DNA from: Jeotgalibacillus aurantiacus | GTDB lineage: Bacteria; Bacillota; Bacilli; Bacillales; Jeotgalibacillaceae | DNA length: 64,000 bases | Direction: 5' to 3' | Assembly: GCF_020595125.1 (NCBI RefSeq) | Contig: NZ_JACNMS010000001.1 | Span: forward strand, 682,001 to 746,000 | In this document: in pieces, positions 1 through 9,532 of the stretch | Layout: each line of letters starts with the position of its first letter | Numbering within the stretch: the first letter of the stretch is position 1 | Program-made: the position numbers and the translations under genes | The notes under the pieces: generated by a model | Seen by the model: the letters and a program-made list of their open reading frames with translations, nothing else | Told to the model about the DNA's origin: nothing | Databases searched by the model: none

Positions 1-256
1 AATGTGCGTGTCTGAGCCATGAACGCTGCTCTTTGGACAGCTGCTTAGGAAGGGGAACAGTAATCGTTTCTCTTTCCTTTTGAGCGTTGCGACCAAGTCC
101 CTCAAGCGCATACTCAGCAATTTTACTGGAGAAGTTGCGTTTTTCTGTCTCTTTCAAACGCTGCAGTTCCCTTAACAGATGGTCCGGAGTATCAGAGGGG
201 AGGCGAAAGGTGATCGCCTGTCCCCTCTTGATTGAAGTAACGGATCCCCCACTCAT
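1..256 (-). CDS. ParR-like centromere-binding adaptor (partial, C-terminus outside window)
   Basis: The gene is cut by the window edge, so only about 85 N-terminal residues are visible (MSGGSVTS... to ...LRHAH). A short strand, AITFRLP, followed by two predicted helices (about residues 25-55) resembles the ribbon-helix-helix fold of ParR-type adaptors, which bind centromere repeats and couple them to ParM filaments. The start at 256 is preferred over ATG 259 because the AAGGTG at 263-268 is then 6 nt away. That ribosome binding site overlaps the parM stop codon, so the two genes are probably co-translated. Downstream position relative to parM is the usual order. The family call rests on fold pattern and context, not on a sequence match I can verify. 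Confidence 0.6.
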   Translation of the reverse strand, partial: MSGGSVTSIKRGQAITFRLPSDTPDHLLRELQRLKETEKRNFSSKIAEYALEGLGRNAQKERETITVPLPKQLSKEQRSWLRHAH

Positions 257-266
257 CATTTACACC

Positions 267-1457
267 TTATTTAGAGACTGCTTTTGCTTCTTTTTGATCT
301 TTAGCAGCTGCAGCTTCCTTTGCAGATGAATTTTTGCGTACAAAGTCACTGATCAGCTTGTGGTAAGCATTAGCCATCATCCAGATGCTTTCTTTCTCAT
401 CCTCAAAGAAGTCGATGTTGTAGCCATCGAGGTTGTTATTCAGCGTCTTCAGATACTCTTTTAACACCATCGCTCCGCCGCCGACAAAGTAGCAGATTTC
501 AGTCTGAGAGTTTTTCTGCCAGACGTTGCGCAGATGACGGTATTCTTTCTTCGCAAGGTCAAGGAGAATACGGTCCGTAATGTCATGGACACTTGTACGG
601 CTTCCCTTAACCATGATGTGATTGCGGTCATTTTTCTTTGTGATAATGTCGACTACATCACGGCGTGAATCGAGCTCAACCCCGTGTCTTGAGCGGATTT
701 CTTCACGAATCTGTTCAAGTGATTCAGATACACCCAGGTTGAAGCCCTGCGCTTTATCGTCATCCACGTTACGGTTACGGATCACGGCGATATCCGTTGA
801 AAGTCCACCGATATCCTGAATCAGAATCTGCTTATCAATGAGGTCGCGGTTAATAATTTTCCCGTCGTTATCCATTACGAGATTAATAAACGCCGCAAAT
901 CCTTCCGGATAAACTTTTACTTCCTCAAACTTGATGTTTACTTTTTTACCCTGGTATTTAGGTGTAACGAGGAACTCAACCTGGTGTACTGAGCCCAGTA
1001 GCTGAGAACGGAACCCTACGTCCTTACCTTCCTTCACTTCACGTAAAGGCAGGCCTGTTCCTAATGTATAAGTTGCATCAACTACATTATTTTTATCTTT
1101 AAATCCTGATTCCTCACGAACGGCATCAAGTGCGATCGTTGCGAATAGCATAACAAGAGACTGATCTTCTTCTGACTTACTACTTCCCGGATCAAGCTCA
1201 GTGGCGTTATCACTCTTTGTTGCCAGGTCGCCAACACGGTAAATGACGTTGTTGTCCTGCAGGGCAGGGGAGTGTACACGAATATGAAGGCCATCGAGCG
1301 GATCCTTCTGGTGAAGGTCCTCAATCCCGATGACAGGACGGTCTTCGCGATCACGGGCAATTACGTTTGGAATACTTACTTCATAATCTGATTTTCCAAA
1401 AAGCGCTTTTATTGAATCGTTACCTACATCAACTGCTGCAATTCTTGCGTTTGTCAT
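267..1457 (-). CDS. ParM/StbA-family actin-like ATPase
   Basis: A 396-residue actin-fold ATPase. The phosphate-1 motif is AAVDVGNDSIK near the N-terminus (Asp10), phosphate-2 is QDIGGLSTDIAVI around residue 215, and the adenosine motif is FVGGGAMVL around residue 325. ParM-family proteins form dynamic filaments that push replicated DNA apart. The alanine/lysine-rich C-terminal tail is low complexity. The start is firm: AGGAGG lies 5 nt before ATG 1457. A ParR-like gene follows directly and a repeat-rich, centromere-like region lies upstream, giving the full layout of a type II partition system. Such systems are mostly plasmid-borne. Here the neighbours are housekeeping genes, so a chromosomal copy, or an integrated or large replicon, should be considered. 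Confidence 0.88.
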   Translation of the reverse strand: MTNARIAAVDVGNDSIKALFGKSDYEVSIPNVIARDREDRPVIGIEDLHQKDPLDGLHIRVHSPALQDNNVIYRVGDLATKSDNATELDPGSSKSEEDQSLVMLFATIALDAVREESGFKDKNNVVDATYTLGTGLPLREVKEGKDVGFRSQLLGSVHQVEFLVTPKYQGKKVNIKFEEVKVYPEGFAAFINLVMDNDGKIINRDLIDKQILIQDIGGLSTDIAVIRNRNVDDDKAQGFNLGVSESLEQIREEIRSRHGVELDSRRDVVDIITKKNDRNHIMVKGSRTSVHDITDRILLDLAKKEYRHLRNVWQKNSQTEICYFVGGGAMVLKEYLKTLNNNLDGYNIDFFEDEKESIWMMANAYHKLISDFVRKNSSAKEAAAAKDQKEAKAVSK

Positions 1458-1580
1458 TGTTACCTCCTGAATAAACTATGTATTCGAGTCTGTTAACCAA
1501 AAACAAACTCATGTTTCCACTTTAATGAAAGCTGAATAGTTCGTCAATCAATCTTAAGTACCGAACAATCTGATTTCATG

Positions 1581-1717
1581 TGTACAATTCCGTTTACAAG
1601 TAAACACATTTGTACACATCCAGTCAAATCAACATGTATACATATTTGTACACATGTTTACTAATTTGTATACTTCATGTTTACATTTTGTTTACATGTT
1701 TACAATAACGTACACAC
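1581..1717. repeat. parC-like cluster of TGTnTAC iterons upstream of parM
   Basis: About twelve copies of TGTACAC, TGTATAC or TGTTTAC occur at 1581, 1592, 1600 (inverted), 1611, 1635, 1647, 1655, 1667, 1678, 1689, 1697 and 1709. From 1635 onward the steps are 12, 8, 12, 11, 11, 8 and 12 bp, close to one helical turn each. Known parC centromeres, such as that of plasmid R1, are also arrays of about 11-bp repeats next to parM. The cluster fills most of the gap between parM and the Yip1 gene (1458-1800). That it binds the adjacent ParR-like protein is inferred from position. Confidence 0.65.
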
Positions 1718-1800
1718 TCTTTCCCTCCCCTATTTTCAGGAAAAATATGAAACCTTTTATATAAGTATTACGTACCTTTTAGCAGGAAGGAGCTGGTATA

Positions 1801-2412
1801 ATGAATCCATTTTTATCTGTCTGGTTTAAACCGAAAGCGACAACCAGTTATATGATTGAACAGAATAAGAAGAAATTATCTTTAATTATTTTGATGATTG
1901 CAGGCATTGGAGGACTGTTAAATGCGTTGCAGGAGACGGGAATCAATTCTGTTGTATCCCCTGCCCTCATAGCAATTATTGTACTGATTGGTGGTCCGAT
2001 CATTGGCTTGGGAGGCTATTATATTGGCAGCTGGCTCTACACGGTGGTTGGTGGCTGGTTAGACGGTTCTGGTACTGTGCAGGAGATGAGAAAAACCTTT
2101 GGATTAACGGGGGTTACAAATCTCGTCCTAACAGTAGTAGTGGTAATATATGTGATGATCTATGGAGAGCTGTACTTTCAGCGACCGGGGTTTATGGAGA
2201 TATCTGTTTTACCAGAGGGATCGGCATTACTGTTAGGCGCAATAAGCTTTATCTTAGGAATTTGGAATATGATTATCACTAGCAAAATGACCGGTGTCGT
2301 GCATCGCTTCTCAAGCTGGAAGGGGTTTCTCGTTAACATTATCCTGGGGGTAGCGATTGCCCTTATCACCATACCAGTCGTATTTTTCATTACTGCATTT
2401 TCAATCTTGTAA
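1801..2412 (+). CDS. Yip1-family integral membrane protein
   Basis: A 203-residue protein with about five hydrophobic segments (residues about 27-45, 52-80, 102-125, 140-162 and 175-200). The spacing and the N-terminal PFLSVWFKPKATT...I region fit the bacterial Yip1 domain family, whose function in bacteria is not settled. The start is supported by GGAAGGAG about 7 nt upstream of the ATG. It is a single-gene unit: it diverges from parM across the iteron region and ends at a strong shared hairpin terminator. No link to partitioning is evident beyond adjacency. Confidence 0.75.
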   Translation: MNPFLSVWFKPKATTSYMIEQNKKKLSLIILMIAGIGGLLNALQETGINSVVSPALIAIIVLIGGPIIGLGGYYIGSWLYTVVGGWLDGSGTVQEMRKTFGLTGVTNLVLTVVVVIYVMIYGELYFQRPGFMEISVLPEGSALLLGAISFILGIWNMIITSKMTGVVHRFSSWKGFLVNIILGVAIALITIPVVFFITAFSIL

Positions 2413-2448
2413 AAAAACGCTCCTGCATGTAAATGTAGGAGCGTTTTT
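2413..2448. terminator. Bidirectional Rho-independent terminator
   Basis: A near-perfect inverted repeat (2413-2427 and 2434-2448) has A-rich and T-rich flanks on both strands. It lies between the convergent Yip1 and iadA genes and probably stops transcription of both. Confidence 0.85.
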
Positions 2449-2470
2449 ATGTAGTTATTTCCATATTTTT

Positions 2471-3643
2471 TTATTCGAATGTTCCTTTAACAACAGCTTC
2501 ACCTTTGTGTACCATCAGTTTCCCCAGTGCAAAAACAGAATCAATGCTGTAGTCATCGTGCGATAAGAGCACCACGTCGGCGTCCTTCCCGCTCACTAGC
2601 TCCCCTTTTTGAGTAAGCTTTAAGATTTTAGCAGGGTTTTGAGTAACCATACGAATGGCCGTACTTAAAGGCACCTTTTCTTCTAACACAGCATCTCGCA
2701 CCTCTTTATAAAGAGAAGTCACTTTTCCGATCTGCAGGCCAATGAGTTCTCCATCCTGATCGAAATCAGGAAGGCTTGCCTGACCATCTGACGTAAAAGT
2801 AATTTGTGAAGCCTGTACGCCAGCCTCAAGCATTCTTTTTAAGGCGGTTGAGCACTTTACCTCTCCCTCTTCTAAAAACTTTGGAATGGAGCTTGTCGTG
2901 AAATCAACATAACCTCCACGCTTTGCATAAGCAATGCCTGCCTCAAATAGATGCGGATTCCGGTTGATGTGTGTTGGATAGAACTGCCTGATTGGAATGT
3001 CTGTTGTTTCAACGACCTGCTCAATGATTTTCAGATGATCATAGCTGTCTCCAACATGGACGTTTATGATACCTGCTTTACCCGATAACATGCCACCAAT
3101 CCTTGCTGCAGAAGCAATCTTCGCCATTTCTTCAACGGTCGGCTGAGAGGAACGGTGATCGGCAATCGCTATCTCTCCCGCTCCAATGACTCGGTCAATC
3201 AAAATGAGGTCATCCTCGATTTTACCTGTGAGCGTTTTGACTGGCACCTGATAGGAGCCGGTGTGAACGTAACATGTAATGCCTTCCTCTTCCAGCGCTC
3301 TTGCTTTTGCAATCAGTGAAGGCATGGTGCGGGTTGTGCCGTCTGTTCCGATGACACCCACGAGCGTCGTCACACCTCCAAGCGTAGCATCTGTCAGCTG
3401 AAGTTCTGGCGTTCGGGTTTTGTAGCTGCCTTCTCCCCCGCCTCCCATGATGTGGACATGTGAATCAATGAAGCCTGGTACGGCTATTTTATGCTCAGCG
3501 TCAATGACCTTGAGACCCGGTGTCTCCTCTGGGAGATCAATTTGGTCCTCAATCGCCGCGATACGTTTATCTGCAATTAAAATATCCTTTATACCAATGG
3601 ATTCAGGCGTGTACACATCTGCATTTTTTATTACCGTTAACAT
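2471..3643 (-). CDS. iadA: Isoaspartyl dipeptidase (beta-aspartyl peptidase)
   Basis: A 390-residue zinc amidohydrolase that hydrolyses beta-aspartyl dipeptides arising from damaged proteins. Family features are visible: GFIDSHVHIMGGGGEG with the metal-binding HxH pair (His62, His64), NVHVGDS and YPTHINRN histidines in the middle, and the catalytic TSDGQAS aspartate near residue 285. Length matches E. coli IadA. The gene starts 27 nt after the stop of the YfcC-type carrier on the same strand, suggesting import and hydrolysis of isoaspartyl peptides in one operon. It ends at the shared terminator. Confidence 0.92.
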   Translation of the reverse strand: MLTVIKNADVYTPESIGIKDILIADKRIAAIEDQIDLPEETPGLKVIDAEHKIAVPGFIDSHVHIMGGGGEGSYKTRTPELQLTDATLGGVTTLVGVIGTDGTTRTMPSLIAKARALEEEGITCYVHTGSYQVPVKTLTGKIEDDLILIDRVIGAGEIAIADHRSSQPTVEEMAKIASAARIGGMLSGKAGIINVHVGDSYDHLKIIEQVVETTDIPIRQFYPTHINRNPHLFEAGIAYAKRGGYVDFTTSSIPKFLEEGEVKCSTALKRMLEAGVQASQITFTSDGQASLPDFDQDGELIGLQIGKVTSLYKEVRDAVLEEKVPLSTAIRMVTQNPAKILKLTQKGELVSGKDADVVLLSHDDYSIDSVFALGKLMVHKGEAVVKGTFE

Positions 3644-3670
3644 ACTGTTCCTCCTCGACGCGTGTGGTTA

Positions 3671-5170
3671 TCAGAAGTTTATCACAGAGGCGATGATCAT
3701 AAAAATTGTAGCCATACCAATTAACAGCAGCATAAACTTCCAGATAAAACGCGCCCAAGTGCCCCAGTCAATTCTGGCTGCACCAAGCGTACCTAAAAGC
3801 GCAGCAGAGGTAGGAACAAAGATGTTTGTTAATCCATCCCCCAGCTGGAAGGCAAGGACAGCTGTCTGTCTTGTCACGCCAGCAATATCTGCAAGAGGCG
3901 CCATCAATGGCATCGTTAAGGCTGCCTGACCTGAGCCTGAAACGACGAAGAAATTAAAAACAGATTGGAATGCGTACATAAACCAGGCCGAAAGCGCTGA
4001 AGGTAAATCTCCAATCGCTTGTCCTGCTCCATATAGCATCGTATTCAGAACAGATGGTGCATCAGGACTGTCGCCGCCTAAAATGATGACAATTCCTTTA
4101 GCCATTCCAACGATTAAGGCAGCCGGCAGTAAATCTTTCGCACCTTCGATAAATCCTTCAGCAATGTCATCAACTTTCATGTTATTCAACTTAAACATGA
4201 CACCAATAATCCCGGCTACGAGCCCCATCGTAAAGAATTGTGAGGCAATTTCAGGAATATAGTAAGCACGTTCAATTACACCCCAGATCACCCAGCCAAT
4301 CCCGGCAATCAGCGTTAATACAACAAGTGCATGGCCAAATGTGAAATTCGCCTGCAGGTCTTTGAGATCGCCGTTTTTTCTGAAATAAGCATCCGTCTCA
4401 TAGGATAAGGATTTCTTCGGATCCTTTTTAATTTTTGACGCGTAAATCCAGGTGAAAATAATCCCAACCAGTGTAAAAACAAGCCACATGGCAATTCGGA
4501 ATGGTGCACCTGAAAGGACCGGTACATCCGAAACCCCCTGAGCAATCGCTACACTGAAAGGGTTCATCCATGACGTTGCAAAACCGACCTGCGTAGCTAC
4601 ATATGTAATCATGACACCCGTAATCGCGTCATATCCGAGTGCAACCATCAGCGGAACGAGAATAATGGCGAACGCAATCGCTTCTTCACCCATTCCGAAT
4701 ACAGCTCCACCCAGCGAAAACAGGAAAAACATTACCGGAATAATTAAAATTTCACGGCCCTTTGTTTTATCAATCACATTTAAGATTCCCTGCTCTATGG
4801 CACGTGTTCTTAAAATAATGCCGAAAGCTCCTCCAATAATCAGAATGAAGGCTACTACACCAACAGCTGAGCCCCATTTATCTCCCGAAACGAGTCCTTC
4901 AAATACATAGTTCAGGAAGCCGGCACCTCCGCCATCCTCAAACAGCGCTGTTCCCTGTCTGACCTGGTCCCCATTCTCGTTTGTAACGTAGCTGAAACTG
5001 TCAGGGTCCAGAACAGTTCTCGTGGACTCCTCTCCATCCTGTGTATACGTGACTTCCTCGGTTTCAAACTGCCCTGCAGGCACCACATAGGTCAGCAAAG
5101 CAGCAAGCAACACTACAAAGAAGACAATGACAAACGTATGGGGTACTTTCCATGCTTTCTTCTCTTTCAC
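3671..5170 (-). CDS. YfcC-family membrane carrier (peptide/amino-acid type)
   Basis: A 499-residue polytopic protein with about 12 transmembrane segments and a hydrophilic extracellular loop at residues about 35-85. It matches the YfcC/C4-dicarboxylate anaerobic carrier superfamily, relatives of which exchange amino acids or peptides. The start is GTG at 5170, with GGGAGGG about 7 nt upstream. Pairing with iadA implies that it supplies aspartyl peptides or removes the products, but the substrate is not determined. Its upstream flank holds a hairpin and repeat array A rather than an obvious promoter. Confidence 0.82.
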   Translation of the reverse strand: MKEKKAWKVPHTFVIVFFVVLLAALLTYVVPAGQFETEEVTYTQDGEESTRTVLDPDSFSYVTNENGDQVRQGTALFEDGGGAGFLNYVFEGLVSGDKWGSAVGVVAFILIIGGAFGIILRTRAIEQGILNVIDKTKGREILIIPVMFFLFSLGGAVFGMGEEAIAFAIILVPLMVALGYDAITGVMITYVATQVGFATSWMNPFSVAIAQGVSDVPVLSGAPFRIAMWLVFTLVGIIFTWIYASKIKKDPKKSLSYETDAYFRKNGDLKDLQANFTFGHALVVLTLIAGIGWVIWGVIERAYYIPEIASQFFTMGLVAGIIGVMFKLNNMKVDDIAEGFIEGAKDLLPAALIVGMAKGIVIILGGDSPDAPSVLNTMLYGAGQAIGDLPSALSAWFMYAFQSVFNFFVVSGSGQAALTMPLMAPLADIAGVTRQTAVLAFQLGDGLTNIFVPTSAALLGTLGAARIDWGTWARFIWKFMLLLIGMATIFMIIASVINF

Positions 5171-5253
5171 ATCATTACCCTCCCTAATAGTAAGAATTTT
5201 TCAACTCTTTTATTCTATCGGGGACACTTTCAAACTTCAAGTAATTCCCTCTT

Positions 5254-5294
5254 TTAGAAAAGAAGCACCTGCTTTCCGGGTGAAAGCAGGTGCT
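5254..5294 (-). terminator. Hairpin with T-rich tail on minus strand
   Basis: A perfect 13-bp stem (5264-5276 with 5282-5294) has a 5-nt loop and is followed on the minus strand by a T-rich run. It lies 285 nt beyond the dbpA stop, on the far side of repeat array A, so array A would be transcribed in the dbpA 3' untranslated region if no earlier stop exists. Confidence 0.7.
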
Positions 5295-5351
5295 AAAATT
5301 GAATGGTATTAAGATCGGGATAGCATGAGCCTACGAGAAATCATTATTGAT

Positions 5352-5535
5352 GTGGATATCAACTTTCTAATGTCGATCACTCGATGATTTAAGTTGATAG
5401 ACAAGCTATTTATGTTGATAGGCTGCTTCAGCAAGCTCAAATTGTTGATCGCACACCAATTCATGTTGATCGATGCTTCATTACTGTCGTTAGCGTTGCT
5501 GTAAATGTTGATAGCACCTTGAAATCTGTCGATAG
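5352..5535 (-). repeat. 21-bp periodic array A (core CTATCRACA)
   Basis: Nine degenerate cores, on the plus strand GTTGATAG, GTCGATAG or similar, start at 5528, 5507, 5486, 5465, 5444, 5414, 5393, 5372 and 5352. Read on the minus strand the steps are 21, 21, 21, 21, 30, 21, 21 and 20 bp. Bases between cores are not conserved. The array begins 44 nt after the dbpA stop codon. Open frames across it read as heptapeptide repeats only because 21 is a multiple of three. I recognise no named element. Confidence 0.85.
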
Positions 5536-5578
5536 ACAACCTGTCTTCTTTGAGCACCCGGATCGTCAAAGAAATTCA

Positions 5579-7009
5579 TTATTTTTTCGCCGGATGTACC
5601 TTCAGCTTTTTACCTTTGATTGTTTTCTCACGCAGCTCGTCTATAACGAGAGGGCCTTTGCCGTTTAAAATTTCGATAAATGAGCAAGTCGGTTCGATCG
5701 TGATAATTCCTATATCTTCAGCATTAACGCCGTCAATCGATGTAATCGTGCCGACAAAATCAACGGCTCTCAGCTTTTTCTTTTTGCCGCCATTCACGTA
5801 GATCTTCTGAATATCTGTGCTGACTTTTTCAATGGCTGCTGTTTTCCGCTCCTGCTCTTCTTCCATTTTCTGATGAAACGCTTCAGGATCAGGGGTGAAA
5901 TTTGTCAGACTGACTTCTTCAATCGGTGCATTTCTATATTCAATGATGCCTTGAAGCCTCTCCTGTTCTCTTGCTTCCACCAGGGAGATGACTTTACCTG
6001 TGTTTCCTGCACGACCTGTTCTACCACTGCGGTGCACGTAAGCAGGCATTTCAAGCGGAATATCATAGTTAAGAACGAGCGACACATTGTCAACGTCAAT
6101 GCCTCTCGCTGCCACATCTGTTGCCACGAGATAACGGAATTCACCCCGCTTAAATTCGTTCATGACATCAAAACGCTCTTCCTGCACCATGCCACCGTGG
6201 ATTTTGTCACATGGATAGCCTGCCTGATCGAGCTGTTTAGTCAGAATATCCGTGCGCTCCTGTGTGCGGCAGAAAATCATACAAGTATCGGGATTTTCCG
6301 ACATGGTAATCTGCTTGAGGGCAGACAGTTTGTCTTCATCATTCACCATTACATACTGATGGGTGATCAAATCCTCGACCTTCACACGTGAAGCAATTTC
6401 GAAGCGCTCAGGAGACGTTAACCACTTTTTGCTTACCTGTTCCACCTCTTCTGAAAAAGTCGCTGAGAAGAGCGCTGTGACGCGTTTAGAGGGCATGAAC
6501 TTCATAATGGCCTCCACCTGCTCAATAAATCCGCGATTAAACAGTTCATCCGCTTCATCAATGACGACGTATCGTAAATGGGAAGGGTCAAACGTTCCCT
6601 TCTCTAAATGGTCGAGTAAACGGCCCGGCGTTCCTGCTACAATATGTGTTTTCTGCTTTAATTCAAGCTTCTGTTTCGCAAAAGACTGTCTGCCGAAAAG
6701 TGCAACCGCCTTGATCCGCTTAAAGCGTCCAATGGCTGAAGCATCAAGCCGCACCTGATCAGCCAGTTCTCTTGTTGGTGTGATGATTAGCGCCTGTGGT
6801 TTGTTTTCTTCCCACTCAACCGCTTCACATAATGGGATCGCATAGGCCGCAGTTTTCCCGCTGCCAGTCTGTGCTTTTGCCATCACATCTTTTTTGCGTT
6901 GAAGGGCAGGAATAACCTGCTGCTGGACCTCTGTCGGGGATGTAAAAGTGAGTTTTTCAAGTGCCTCAGTAATCGGTGCACTAAGATGATAGTCTTTCCA
7001 AGTTGTCAT
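5579..7009 (-). CDS. dbpA: DEAD-box RNA helicase of the DbpA/YxiN type
   Basis: A 476-residue ATP-dependent RNA helicase. It shows a Q-motif region, AQTGSGKT (Walker A), PTRELA, TPGR, VIDEADEL (DEAD box), SATF, and HRSGRTGRAG of the second RecA domain. The last 75 residues, starting near KIYVNGGKKKKLRAVDF, are the DbpA RNA-binding domain that docks on hairpin 92 of 23S rRNA and directs the enzyme to large-subunit assembly. The start was moved downstream to ATG 7009 (MTTWKDYHLS) because GGAG precedes it and the family begins there; the upstream extension has no homologous look. Array A follows its stop codon. Confidence 0.93.
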   Translation of the reverse strand: MTTWKDYHLSAPITEALEKLTFTSPTEVQQQVIPALQRKKDVMAKAQTGSGKTAAYAIPLCEAVEWEENKPQALIITPTRELADQVRLDASAIGRFKRIKAVALFGRQSFAKQKLELKQKTHIVAGTPGRLLDHLEKGTFDPSHLRYVVIDEADELFNRGFIEQVEAIMKFMPSKRVTALFSATFSEEVEQVSKKWLTSPERFEIASRVKVEDLITHQYVMVNDEDKLSALKQITMSENPDTCMIFCRTQERTDILTKQLDQAGYPCDKIHGGMVQEERFDVMNEFKRGEFRYLVATDVAARGIDVDNVSLVLNYDIPLEMPAYVHRSGRTGRAGNTGKVISLVEAREQERLQGIIEYRNAPIEEVSLTNFTPDPEAFHQKMEEEQERKTAAIEKVSTDIQKIYVNGGKKKKLRAVDFVGTITSIDGVNAEDIGIITIEPTCSFIEILNGKGPLVIDELREKTIKGKKLKVHPAKK

Positions 7010-7097
7010 ATCCGTTCTCCTTAAGTTTGCTGTTGTTAGTATACCAGTCACAGTCAGTTTTAAATAGGTAACAGCGGAGAAAAGTAACCTTTTACTT

Positions 7098-7146
7098 AAC
7101 AAAAAACCTGAACAGGACGCGAGTATCAGCGCCTGTTCAGGTTTTA
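7098..7146 (-). terminator. Terminator of katE
   Basis: A 14-bp inverted repeat (7104-7117 with 7133-7146) is followed on the minus strand by six T residues. It lies 10 nt past the katE stop codon. Confidence 0.88.
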
Positions 7147-7155
7147 TCATGTCTC

Positions 7156-9195
7156 TTACATCACATCGCGATCCCAGTGTCGATGTGCCGTTACAGCTTC
7201 AATATAAGCATCTGCAAATATTGCCGTATCGTCCGCATAAATGACACCGGCACTCTCTGCAATATCATTCGCCTCAAGCCACTTCTTCCCTTCATGCGTG
7301 GCACCAATCGGTTTGAAATGCTGGTAGGCTTCGTTTAAGAAATAAGATGTATTCTGTACAAATTTACGGCTTGGATCCTTTGCTCCTGCTAAATACAATC
7401 CATCGAAAATGACGGAATCGGCCGTCAGGAAGGTATGATCTACCTCCAGACTTGAACCATCCGCTCCCGTCACATTGCCAAACGTTTCGCTGACGACCTC
7501 TGTGGTAATCCCTTTTGCCTTCAGCTCTTTCAGCACGGCATTGACGTCTCCCGCAAAGCCTTCACCGGCAATGACCGCCACTTTTCGGGTAGCGGGTGTT
7601 TTGACTGTGTTTTCCTGACTTAATGCAGGAGATGATTTTGTCACGCCGGATTCTTTACCCTGCGGCACATCCACCCCAATATTTTTGGCAACCTCAGTAG
7701 CAAGCTCCAGACTGACATTCGCAAACATCTCAACGACCTGCCTGCGAATCGACATCGTGTCACATTTACCAAGCTCAAAGCTGAAAGCCTGTATGATATG
7801 TTCTTTTTCAGGCTGGCTCATGCTATTCCAGAAAAGAGTCGCCTGTGAGAAATGATCCTTGAAGCTGTCACTTCTCGCCCGTACTTTGCGACCCTCCATT
7901 TTCTCCTGATAATGAGCAAAACCGCCCTCTTCTTCTGTAGAGGTTTCAGGTGTATTTTGCGCAAGGGAATTTTTATGGTAGCTGACCTGTCCCTTATTGA
8001 TGGTCTGGCGTCCGTAACCGTCACGCTGGTTATTATGGAATGGACACACCGGACGGTTGATCGGAAGCTCATGAAAATTCGGTCCGCCAAGACGGATTAA
8101 CTGTGTATCCGTGTAAGAGAACAGTCTCCCCTGTAATAGCGGATCATTGGTAAAATCAATACCTGGTACTAAGTGACCCGGATGGAACGCGACCTGTTCT
8201 GTTTCAGCAAAAACGTTATCTACATTTCGATTCAGCGTCATTTTACCGAGAATTTTAACCGGTACGTCTTCCTCCGGCCAGAGCTTCGTGGCATCGAGCA
8301 CATCGAAGTCGAATTTAAACTCATCTTCTTCAGAAATCAGCTGTAAACCGAGTTCATACTCAGGAAAATCTCCATTTTCAATCGCTTCATACAGATCACG
8401 GCGGTGAAAATCCGGATCTTTTCCGTTCAGCTTTTGTGCTTCATCCCAGACAACTGAATGCGTCCCAAGAATCGGCTTCCAGTGAAATTTCACGAAATGA
8501 GCCTTACCTTCGTTATTAATAAAGCGGAATGTGTGGACACCGAAGCCTTCCATCATCCGGTAGCTTCGCGGAATCGCTCTGTCAGACATCGTCCACATGA
8601 CCATATGGGCTGACTCCTGGTTATTTGCAACAAAGTCCCAGAACGTATCATGGGCAGAAGCAGCCTGAGGAATCTCATTGTGCGGCTCCGGCTTTACAGC
8701 ATGCACAAGGTCAGGGAATTTTATGGCGTCCTGGATAAAAAACACCGGAATGTTGTTTCCGACCAGATCATAGTTCCCTTCGTCCGTATAAAATTTCACA
8801 GCAAAACCACGTGCATCACGGGCCACATCCGCTGACCCTTTAGAGCCGGCAACCGTTGAAAAACGCACGAAAACAGGGGTCTTTTTTGACGTGTCAGTAA
8901 GGAAACCCGCTCGTGTATAAGCTTCTGCTGATTCATATAATTCAAACTCGCCATGCGCACCGTATCCGCGTGCATGAACAATCCTTTCCGGGATCCGCTC
9001 ATGATCAAAATGCGTCATTTTCTCCCTGAATTGAAAATCCTCAAGAAGAGTCGGTCCTCTAACACCTGCTTTTAGTGAAAATTCATCTTCTGATACCTTA
9101 AGACCCTGATTGGTCGTCATCTTTTTACCGGAGTCGTCTGTGCGGAACGTATCTAGCTGCTCGTGCTTTTTGTTCGATTTGCCTTCGTTGCTCAC
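7156..9195 (-). CDS. katE: Large-subunit catalase (clade 2, KatE)
   Basis: A 679-residue haem catalase that converts hydrogen peroxide to water and oxygen. The catalytic His region ([12 protein letters not shown]), the [14 protein letters not shown] segment and the haem-ligand motif RLFSYTDTQ are intact. Residues from about 540 form the extra flavodoxin-like C-terminal domain that separates large from small-subunit catalases. It strongly resembles Bacillus KatE. GTG 9195 is chosen over ATG 9201: the GAGGAGGA at 9202-9209 touches the ATG but is 6 nt from the GTG, and the resulting MSNEGK start resembles relatives. A sigma-B-like promoter lies upstream, fitting a general-stress catalase. Confidence 0.93.
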   Translation of the reverse strand: MSNEGKSNKKHEQLDTFRTDDSGKKMTTNQGLKVSEDEFSLKAGVRGPTLLEDFQFREKMTHFDHERIPERIVHARGYGAHGEFELYESAEAYTRAGFLTDTSKKTPVFVRFSTVAGSKGSADVARDARGFAVKFYTDEGNYDLVGNNIPVFFIQDAIKFPDLVHAVKPEPHNEIPQAASAHDTFWDFVANNQESAHMVMWTMSDRAIPRSYRMMEGFGVHTFRFINNEGKAHFVKFHWKPILGTHSVVWDEAQKLNGKDPDFHRRDLYEAIENGDFPEYELGLQLISEEDEFKFDFDVLDATKLWPEEDVPVKILGKMTLNRNVDNVFAETEQVAFHPGHLVPGIDFTNDPLLQGRLFSYTDTQLIRLGGPNFHELPINRPVCPFHNNQRDGYGRQTINKGQVSYHKNSLAQNTPETSTEEEGGFAHYQEKMEGRKVRARSDSFKDHFSQATLFWNSMSQPEKEHIIQAFSFELGKCDTMSIRRQVVEMFANVSLELATEVAKNIGVDVPQGKESGVTKSSPALSQENTVKTPATRKVAVIAGEGFAGDVNAVLKELKAKGITTEVVSETFGNVTGADGSSLEVDHTFLTADSVIFDGLYLAGAKDPSRKFVQNTSYFLNEAYQHFKPIGATHEGKKWLEANDIAESAGVIYADDTAIFADAYIEAVTAHRHWDRDVM

Positions 9196-9238
9196 TTCCA
9201 TTCCTCCTCAAAATATGTAATGAACTTCCTTATGAGTG

Positions 9239-9264
9239 TTTCCCTATCGAAGGTTGGAACAAAC
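9239..9264 (-). promoter_or_regulatory. Candidate sigma-B promoter of katE
   Basis: Minus-strand GTTTGT (9259-9264), a 14-nt spacer and GGGAAA (9239-9244) resemble the sigma-B pattern GTTTAA-N13-15-GGGTAT, about 30 nt upstream of the ribosome binding site. Bacillus subtilis katE is sigma-B dependent. The match is partial. Confidence 0.5.
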
Positions 9265-9411
9265 TTGATCAGCTGATTTTTCCTGGAAAATAAGAGGGTG
9301 TTTAAAGGCACACACCATTAGGAGGAGAGGGCTTTTGGGCAAACTGCGCATGAATGCCGCGGAGAGGTTTGGAGGTGGTGGTGGTGGATAGAACTTCGCG
9401 TGAAGCAGTGA

Positions 9412-9441
9412 GTCAATACAATCATCACGTGGAACGATACA
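9412..9441 (-). repeat. Array D, distal part (two cores, separated by the insertion sequence)
   Basis: GTCAATACA (9412) and AACGATACA (9433) are 21 bp apart and match the core of the array at 11005-11148. They lie immediately left of the insertion sequence. Together with the seven cores on the right they give the nine-core plan seen in arrays A, C and G. The remaining bases between katE and the insertion sequence (9265-9411) are G-rich, with no recognised feature. Confidence 0.7.
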
Positions 9442-9532
9442 ACCGCTTTCTAGCCCCCTTAATACCTTGGACACGAATTGATGTTGGATTTACACTGATA
9501 TCAAACAATTCCACAGGAAAGGGGGCACTTTT

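Noticed and set aside
1581..1717. The parM-upstream iterons as another 21-bp array
   Set aside because: Spacing is 8-12 bp, not 21 with a 30-bp step, and the motif is TGTnTAC.
5309..5569. Minus-strand 86-codon frame with heptapeptide repeats (SIDRFQG, AINIYSN)
   Set aside because: It coincides with array A; the repeats follow from 21 being a multiple of three, there is no ribosome site, and arrays C and G with the same plan break frame.
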